11,978 nt of DNA from Verrucomicrobiota bacterium (GTDB lineage Bacteria; Verrucomicrobiota; Verrucomicrobiia; Chthoniobacterales; JAFAMB01), in assembly GCA_019241095.1 (NCBI GenBank), contig JAFAXJ010000541.1, positions 1-11,978 of the forward strand, given 5' to 3'. The position numbers and the translations under genes are program-made. This document shows positions 1 through 6,800 of the stretch, one piece after another; the first letter of the stretch is position 1, and every line of letters begins with the position of its first letter. The notes below the pieces were generated by a model that did no database searches, had not been told where the DNA came from, and worked only from the letters and a program-made list of their open reading frames with translations.

Positions 1-817
1 TCCGTTCAAGTGTCAGGGCTCGCAGCCGCTCCAGAGTCCTCCGCGGAAAAACCAAACTTTGTGACCCTCCCTTAAAGGAAGGTGCGGCCGAACGTGGCCG
101 ATCTGTGACAAGATCCAAACTTGACAGATCAGCGAGTTCTGTTCTCCAAAAATCCAGGAGTTCTGTGAGCCGATCGCCAGAAAGCTCGGACCGTTGCAAC
201 TCTGCAAAGTCCGCATATTGCATCGGTAAAGCTTCCAATCGCAAGGTCCGACCCTCCCGATGTGCGGCGTACAAAGCCGCGAATTCTCGCAGAAATATAC
301 CCATCGACCATCCGTCCGTCACTAGATGATGCACGCAGATAACCAGCCGCCCGGTCTCTACCTCGACTGACACGCGGAGGAGAGGACCGCGTACCAGATC
401 AAAAGGCTTGCGCACAAAATCGGGCGCAGCGAAGCCGATCTCGGCATTTACCAACCACGGCGGATTAATCCTTTGCCATAGCTTTCCATCGACAATGTCA
501 AAGGTTGTGCGCAAACTCTCATGGCGCTCGATCAAGGTATTGATTGCCGCGGTTAAGCTTGAAAGGTCGACGGGGGTCTCGACGTTAGTTATTGTGACGG
601 TGTTGTAGACCGGACTTTCTGGATCTAATTGCGTGAGGAACCACAGCCGTTGCTGACCAAACGAAGTCTCACGTAATCGGCAAGCCGCGCTTTCCCGAAT
701 AGCGCCTGAACGCTGGCGCTCCTGAAGCAACCATTGCACCGCCGCCCGCCGCTCGGGGGACAAAGCTTTCAGCCGCTGGTGGAGCGGAAGACCGTTATCG
801 GACAAAGGGGTGCTCAT
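1..817 (-). CDS. Nonribosomal peptide synthetase, N-terminal condensation domain (3' end outside window)
   Basis: The frame from the ATG at 817 is open for 272 codons to the left edge, where one base of a split codon remains. Residues 19-36 (LSPERRAAVQWLLQERQR) form a leader like that of the preceding NRPS. A condensation domain follows: SFGQQRLWFLTQLDP (52-66), SPVYNTVT, IERHESLR, and the intact active site HHLVTDGWSM (163-172; His 164, Asp 168). The FWRTELADL and FKGGS segments then match the same region of the other two condensation domains. The domain should join the chain on the upstream thiolation domain to a third amino acid, assuming an A-T pair follows outside the window. The start overlaps the end of the preceding gene by 23 bases. 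Its length, later domains and any release domain cannot be seen. Confidence 0.9.
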   Translation of the reverse strand, partial: MSTPLSDNGLPLHQRLKALSPERRAAVQWLLQERQRSGAIRESAACRLRETSFGQQRLWFLTQLDPESPVYNTVTITNVETPVDLSSLTAAINTLIERHESLRTTFDIVDGKLWQRINPPWLVNAEIGFAAPDFVRKPFDLVRGPLLRVSVEVETGRLVICVHHLVTDGWSMGIFLREFAALYAAHREGRTLRLEALPMQYADFAELQRSELSGDRLTELLDFWRTELADLSSLDLVTDRPRSAAPSFKGGSQSLVFPRRTLERLRALTLER

Positions 818-3800
818 GAGCCTTTGGCACAAAATATTGGGCGAGATCGTGGATTGTGGGACGGCGAAATAATTCGAGCATCGGGATTTCCCGCCCAAGT
901 TCAGTAGCCAGGCGGGCCTGCACGCGCATGAGCAGCAGTGAGCGTCCGCCTAAATCAAAGAAATTGTCGTGAACTCCGACCTCTTTGATCCTGAGGACCT
1001 CCTGCCAGATGTCGGCGATCTGGAGTTCAACGCAGCTAATCGGCAACCGGCTCTGACGAACCGGGTCGGCTAAGGCCGGTAAGGCGTTTAGATCAATTTT
1101 TCCGCTGCGGGTTCGCGGCATCCGTTGGAGGATCTGAATACGCGCCGGAATCAGGCCAGAAGGTAACCGAGTTCGCAAATAGTCCATGAGCGAGTCGGCG
1201 TTCACTGTTCCGGTCACGTAAGCGATTAAACGTTCGTCTTGCAATCGGACGACAGCGGCCTGAACTCCAGGATACTTCAGCAACTCACTTTCCACCTCGG
1301 CCGGTTCGATCCGCAGCCCATGTAGTTTGATCTGATGATCTATCCGGCCAAAAAACTGGAAGGTTCCGTTCGGCTGTCGTCGTACGCGATCCCCTGTTCG
1401 GTAATACCGGGCGCCGTCTCGACTAACAAATCGCTTTGCGGTGAGCTCCGGAGAATGAAGATATCCACGGGCCAATCCGGCGCCCGACAACCACAACTCG
1501 CCGGCAGCACCGATTGGCAGTTCCTGTCCGTCCAGGTCCATCACCCTTGCCTGCACGTTAGCAATAGGCCTGCCGAACAGCGCTTCCTCACTCTCGACCT
1601 GATGCAACAGCGAAGTGATAGTGGCTTCCGAAACACCATACGCGTGAAAGAGCATCGGCCAATTGCCGGCGAGCTGACGCCAGGTGCGCAACCGCTGCCT
1701 ATCCACGCGCTCGCTGCCTACGACAATTGCCCGAAGTGTGGCGGGCAAAGTGACAGTTCCGGCTGCAAGAGCATCAACCCATTCATGCCAGAACCCGCTA
1801 GGCAGGTTCAAAACGGTAATCTTTTCCCGACAGAGCAAACCAGAAAACTCGGTGATCGAAGGCACCTGATTCTGCGTGCGCGGAACGACCGTTGCGCCTG
1901 CGATCAGAGTCGGGAAAATCTCCTCCATCGCGACATCGAAGACCGGGGCGGCAAACTGCAGTACTCGATCAGAACTTCGCAGACTGATCTCGCGAGCAAA
2001 ACCAAGACAGTGATTCGTCAGAGAGCGATGCTCAACCAGAACCGCTTTCGGTTTGCCGGTTGAACCGGACGTATAGATAGCGTAAGCGAGATCAGCCGGA
2101 TTTTTTAGCCGGCCGGTTTCTGAAACCGGCTCCGAGTCAAGGCTATCGAGAACCAAAAGCGGCGAAGCGTCGGCAAGGATGCGTTCGCGCCTAAGCGGCG
2201 GATCCTCTGGGTCCAGGGGAAGGTAGGCTGCGCCTGTTTTCCATACTCCGATTATCGCAATGACCAGATCCTCGCCCCGAGGCAGAGAAATGCCGATCAA
2301 TGTCCCCGGACCTGCCCCGCGCGCGAGCAGGCCTTCAGCCACTCCATTCGCCTTTCGGATCAATTCTTGATAAGTCAGACCCCCAATTGCTGGAGCGGCA
2401 GGACTCTCAAACGATCGCTCTTCAATCAGCTCGTCAACGCATCGATCCGGAAACAGCGATGCCGTTTGATTGAAGGTTTCCCATTGCTCGCGCTCAGCGC
2501 GTGAGATCCAGGAGATCTGGTGAATCGGACGGTCCGGATCTGCGGCCACACTTCTTAAGACTGCCAGAAAATGTTTTCCAAAGCGGCTGATCGTCGAATG
2601 ATCAAAAAGTTCGCTCGAATATTCCAATCGACCCGCCAGTCCCGCCGGCCCGTCCCAGAGATCAAATGACAAGTCAAAAACCGACGTTTTCTTGCTGACG
2701 ATTTCGGAAGCGGTCGGTGTAGGGCCAGTTGGCGTTCTTTCAACCTGCAGCATAACCTGGTGCAAGGGATTGCGGCTCAAGTCGCGTTGCGGCTGAAGAT
2801 CTTCAACTAACTTTTCGAAAGGCAGTTCCTGGTGGGCATAGGCCCGGATGGCCATAGCTTGTATTCTAGTGAGTAGCTCTCGAAAGGTTGGTTGACCCCG
2901 CAAGTCACAACGCAAAACAATCGTGTTCACAAAAAAGCCAATTAATCCTTCGAGATCGCTCCGGGTTCGCCCGGCCACGGGCGAACCGATCGCAATCGTG
3001 TCCTGGTTGCTGTAACGGCCGAGCAGGAACGAAAAGGCCGTGAGTACCACCATGAAGAGGGTAGCGCCTTGGGCCTGAGCCAGAGCCCGCAGCGCTGGCG
3101 TAACTTCGTTGGGAACCTGGACGGGCAAGCAGCTACCGCGGAAGCTGGGAACAGCCGGTCTCGGTCGGTCAGTGGGCAGGTCCAAGATTGGCAAGTCGGC
3201 CAGTTCAGTTCGCCAGAAGCCCAACAAATTCTCCAGGCAGGAACCTGATAACTGCTGTCGTTGCCTTGCCGCATAATCGGAGTAGGTGAGAGCCAGGGGC
3301 GGCAGTTCCGCAGCTTCGCCTTTCAAGGCTGCACTATAAAGAATCCATAGTTCCCGAAGCAGCACGCGCATCGACCAGCTGTCCGTAATGATGTGGTGCA
3401 TGCAGATCAGGAGAGCGCTTTGGTCTGCCGAAAGATTGACTCGGAACAAGGGTCCATGCGCAAGGTCAAAAGGGCGTTCGGCAACTTCCTGGGGAGAGCC
3501 GTCGATATCCACTTGCACCCGAAGTTTCGGATTAATTACCGGGACTGGCATGCCGTCTCGGGTGGGAAACACAGTGTGCAGGCTCTCGTGACGGCGAACC
3601 AGTGTGTCCACCGCCCATTGCAACGCGCTGGCATCCAACCGCTCTGGGAGGAGCGCGGTAGTGACCGTGTTGTAGACCGGACTGAGCGGATCTAACTGGG
3701 CCATGAACCAGAGCCGTTCCTGGCCAAACGATAGGACCGCCTCCCATTCCTGAGGTGAGATTCTTTGCTTTTGTTGTAAAAGGCGCGCCGCGAGCGCCCG

Positions 3801-3866
3801 GCGTTTTGGCGACAACCCTGCCCAACGAGCAGACAATTCATCGTTAGGCTGCGGCGCTTGCGGCAT
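795..3866 (-). CDS. Nonribosomal peptide synthetase module C-A-T, complete
   Basis: This 1023-residue one-module NRPS should take the acyl chain from the PKS carrier and join it to a second amino acid. A short N-terminal helical leader (about 18-35, LSPKRRALAARLLQ) precedes the condensation domain (about 45-455). The domain opens with SFGQERLWFMAQL; its active site reads HHIITDSWSM (157-166), with catalytic His 158 and Asp 162 kept but Ser 163 where the family has Gly. The adenylation domain (about 477-930) has YTSGSTGKPK, AYGVSEAT in place of the usual YGPTE, YRTGDRVR, GRIDHQIKLHGLRIEP and the A10 lysine at 923. The thiolation domain (945-1012) has DNFFDLGGRSL with Ser 976. My manual pocket reading is D644 V645 E648 G691 I714 V716 A742 I750 T751 K923, with no confident substrate. 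There is no epimerase, methyltransferase or release domain. Two bases separate it from the PKS and its end overlaps the next gene by 23 bases. Confidence 0.95.
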   Translation of the reverse strand: MPQAPQPNDELSARWAGLSPKRRALAARLLQQKQRISPQEWEAVLSFGQERLWFMAQLDPLSPVYNTVTTALLPERLDASALQWAVDTLVRRHESLHTVFPTRDGMPVPVINPKLRVQVDIDGSPQEVAERPFDLAHGPLFRVNLSADQSALLICMHHIITDSWSMRVLLRELWILYSAALKGEAAELPPLALTYSDYAARQRQQLSGSCLENLLGFWRTELADLPILDLPTDRPRPAVPSFRGSCLPVQVPNEVTPALRALAQAQGATLFMVVLTAFSFLLGRYSNQDTIAIGSPVAGRTRSDLEGLIGFFVNTIVLRCDLRGQPTFRELLTRIQAMAIRAYAHQELPFEKLVEDLQPQRDLSRNPLHQVMLQVERTPTGPTPTASEIVSKKTSVFDLSFDLWDGPAGLAGRLEYSSELFDHSTISRFGKHFLAVLRSVAADPDRPIHQISWISRAEREQWETFNQTASLFPDRCVDELIEERSFESPAAPAIGGLTYQELIRKANGVAEGLLARGAGPGTLIGISLPRGEDLVIAIIGVWKTGAAYLPLDPEDPPLRRERILADASPLLVLDSLDSEPVSETGRLKNPADLAYAIYTSGSTGKPKAVLVEHRSLTNHCLGFAREISLRSSDRVLQFAAPVFDVAMEEIFPTLIAGATVVPRTQNQVPSITEFSGLLCREKITVLNLPSGFWHEWVDALAAGTVTLPATLRAIVVGSERVDRQRLRTWRQLAGNWPMLFHAYGVSEATITSLLHQVESEEALFGRPIANVQARVMDLDGQELPIGAAGELWLSGAGLARGYLHSPELTAKRFVSRDGARYYRTGDRVRRQPNGTFQFFGRIDHQIKLHGLRIEPAEVESELLKYPGVQAAVVRLQDERLIAYVTGTVNADSLMDYLRTRLPSGLIPARIQILQRMPRTRSGKIDLNALPALADPVRQSRLPISCVELQIADIWQEVLRIKEVGVHDNFFDLGGRSLLLMRVQARLATELGREIPMLELFRRPTIHDLAQYFVPKAHEHPFVR
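821..825 (-). promoter_or_regulatory. Probable weak ribosome binding site of the third NRPS gene
   Basis: AAAGG stands only three bases from the ATG at 817, closer than usual, and lies inside the end of the upstream NRPS gene. Initiation here may depend mainly on coupling to translation of that gene. The assignment rests on the motif and position alone. Confidence 0.4.
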
Positions 3867-3868
3867 AG

Positions 3869-6800
3869 TCAAACCTTTCGAAGCTGCCAAATGCCGTAAA
3901 TGGACGCGCCAGACTTCAGGTTTAAATAGCTGTCTGAGCCGGGCACAGCAAGAAATTCGTTCATCAAACGAGTAGAATTTCCCGGACAGAACGCCTGCGT
4001 GTGAATCGCCGCCAGCTCATCGCAGGAACGCACGACATTGGCGGTGATGTCTCTCGCAAGTTCGACCTTGAATCCGCAACTGGCTAATTGCCTTAGTCGG
4101 GAATCAGTAACAGCGGCTTGCATGGTATCGGCATACAGGAAAAGGGCCCCCGGCGCCAAAACCCGATGAACTTCAGAGTAAAAGGATATTATGTTTGGAT
4201 AACTGTGGGAGGATTCGATGTTGATGACAATATCAAAGCTGCTGTCTGTGAATGGCAGACGCTCAGCGTCGCCGCAGATAAAGCTGGCTCTCGAACTGTT
4301 CTGAGTTCTTTGGCAGAACTCGATGGCCACTGGCGAAAGGTCGAGGCCCACGAGTTCAATCGGTGCAAAATACCGGCGCAGAACGCTGATGGCGCCCCCT
4401 CTTCCGCAACCAACATCGAGAATTCGTTTTCCTCCAAGCTGCCGATTCCCGACCACTTCCAGCACGAGCTGGATCTGGTTACGATTCATGCTTGGACTGG
4501 CAACTTGGTGCGCGGCTTGTTCGTTCAGCCCGTCATTTGAATATCCATAATTCAAAAAGGTTGCGTACTCGGCAACTTCTCCCTGGTTCAGCTGTCGACC
4601 GACGCGATTATAGAAATTCTGAATCGCTACCTTGGCCGTTTCCGGTGAACTTTTTGCCTGGTTCAGCGTCCGTAAAGTTTCCTCGTCAAGCACGCTGGCG
4701 GACATTTCGGGCTGCTGCCCCGTTTCGGGCTGCTCTGTCGCGCCAGGCGGCTTACCGGTTTCTTCCAGCAGGAGCGCGGCGATTTCTTCATCGGAAAGAG
4801 CTTCAACCTCGTCGAGAATTTCAACAAGTTCGTTTCTTCTGGTTGTCTTCGCCATTGCTTCCCGGGCAACCGCGGCCAGGCCCGAGACTGTCGGCGCCTC
4901 GAAAATGGAGCTTACCGACAGGTCGATAAAAAGAAGATCGCGCATACGGGAGGCGGCCTGAATGGCAAGCAGCGAGTGTCCTCCCAATGCAAAAAAGTTG
5001 TCATCCCGACCGATATGTTCGCAACCCAGAAGCGCTTGCCAGATCTGGATGATTGTGCATTCGATGTCGTCAATGGGAGGATTTCTCGGTGGGACAACAC
5101 CGGGTGTCTCGTCGGCGGCCGCCTCCCGCTTCGTAGGGTACTGTGCGTCCGGACCGCTTCGCACCGAGGATAGACGCACCCACTGATCGAATCGTCGGTT
5201 CAAATCACCGGTCGAAACAGCCGCCTGGGACAGCCATGTCCCTTCCGGAAAAGAAAGCAAACGCCGGAATACTTCCATTCCTTCCTCCCGCGTCAGAGCC
5301 AGCCTTCCGGCGGGAAGCCCACCGGAGAAATCCCATCCGTCCCAGTTGATGCTCATCCAGCGTGCCCCTGTCCGGGACTGTGTTGCGGCAAAGGCGTCCA
5401 AGTAGGCATTGGCGGCGGCGTAAGCGGCAAAACGAAGTCCGCCGAGCAGGGCGGAAAGCGAAGAGATCAGGAAACAGAAATCCAGACGTTCATGGGCGAT
5501 CGCCGCTTCTAACATGCGGACACTCTCGACTTTGGCTTTAAAGTGATGCTCGCAAGCCGTAACGTTCAAATTTTGAAGTTCGTCGAAAGCATCGGATTCC
5601 GTCGCGCCGACTGCGTGGATGACACCGTGTAGAGCGCCGAAACGCGCGCGCGTCCTCTGGATCACTTCGCGCATTTGCTCCTCGCTCGATACATCCGCGC
5701 TAATCGGGAGTAATTGCCCGCCCAATTTTTCAAGCTCCTGAAGCCGCACTAATTTTCGGCGGGTCGGGTCGCTCGCATCGTGAGTTGCAATCCAATCGTC
5801 CCACTCTGTTCGCTGGGGTAGTTTCGTCCGCCCAACCAGGGCCATATTTGAGGATCCTGAGCGGATCAAAGTCTCCGCTAAAGCTAATCCGACATCCCCA
5901 AGCCCGCCGGTTACCAGATAGGTGCCTTTTGGGCGTACTGCAGGCCGCTGGGCGGCCGGCGTCAGAAATCTCTCAAAAGTCTGGACCCACCGGCGCCCAT
6001 TCCGATAAGCCACGACCGGTTCGCCCGCCCCGTTATTTGTTTCCGGGACCCACGTCGATGGCTCGCTGGAATCATCCACGTCTATGTTCCGGCAGACGAT
6101 CCGAGGATGTTCCTGGGGAATTACTTTACAGAGACCGGTCACCAAAGCGCTTGTGGGGTTCAGCCTTTCTCCGCCGGTTACGTCGTAAACCCCGCGCGTG
6201 ATTACCGTCAATTCAAGCGGATTGATCGGAGCGAGAGCGACCAATTCCTGCGCCAGGTATAATAGGCTGTAAAAGCTGGTTCGTCCGGTGTCCGACCAAT
6301 CCCAAAAATACAGGATATGCGCCGGTATCAATCCAGTGTTACGAAGTTGTTCGAGAAGGATTCGGTAATGAGGACGATGGCCGGGATCAAGCGTGAATTC
6401 GTGATTGTCGAGGCATTCGAATTCCGCGCCGCTCAGTACGCGCACGACGGTTGCACCGCTTTTGTTCAACTCCTTTGCAAACCCTTCACTGCAGGGTTCA
6501 TCGGCAAGAAGCAGCCAGACGATTGCTTTGGCGGCTCGGGGGATGAACGGCGCCGTTTTTCGCCATACCGGAAGCCAGATCCAATCCTCGGCTGTTCCGA
6601 CTTTGCTGACAGCGCCTTGGACGTTTTCCATGGAACGGGACACCCTTGCCTTATCTTCCGGCCAATAGCGCTTTCGCTGGAATGGATAGCTAGGCAGCGC
6701 TACGTGACGGCCTCTAGCAGAAACATCAAAATTGGCCCAGTCGATCTCAATTCCTGAAGAAAATAATGTTCCGAGCGCATTGAGCAGATGGCGCTCATCA

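Noticed and set aside
1..130. Frameshift or premature stop near the left edge that would make the third NRPS a pseudogene
   Set aside because: Translation from 817 stays open to the edge and keeps condensation-domain character (FKGGS segment then a helix), so the truncation is only the window boundary.
1335..2063. Plus-strand open frame of 242 codons
   Set aside because: It is antisense to the adenylation domain of the second NRPS, shows no recognisable domain, and the opposite strand carries conserved motifs throughout.
2942..3274. Minus-strand open frame of 110 codons in another phase
   Set aside because: It lies wholly inside the condensation domain of the second NRPS and has no recognisable domain; a frame shadow.
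3867..3890. TTG at 3890 as start of the second NRPS (eight extra residues)
   Set aside because: The ATG at 3866 has GAAAGG seven bases upstream and gives a leader like that of the next NRPS; the TTG would overlap the PKS end and has no visible ribosome binding site.
4118..4961. Several overlapping plus-strand open frames of 75-145 codons
   Set aside because: All are antisense to the methyltransferase and carrier domains; Arg/Ser/Pro-rich translations typical of shadows in GC-rich DNA.
5321..6588. Possible dehydratase or C-methyltransferase domain between AT and the KR core
   Set aside because: Residues 893-1105 match the non-catalytic half of a ketoreductase; there is no HxxxGxxxxP motif and no SAM-binding glycine motif in that stretch.
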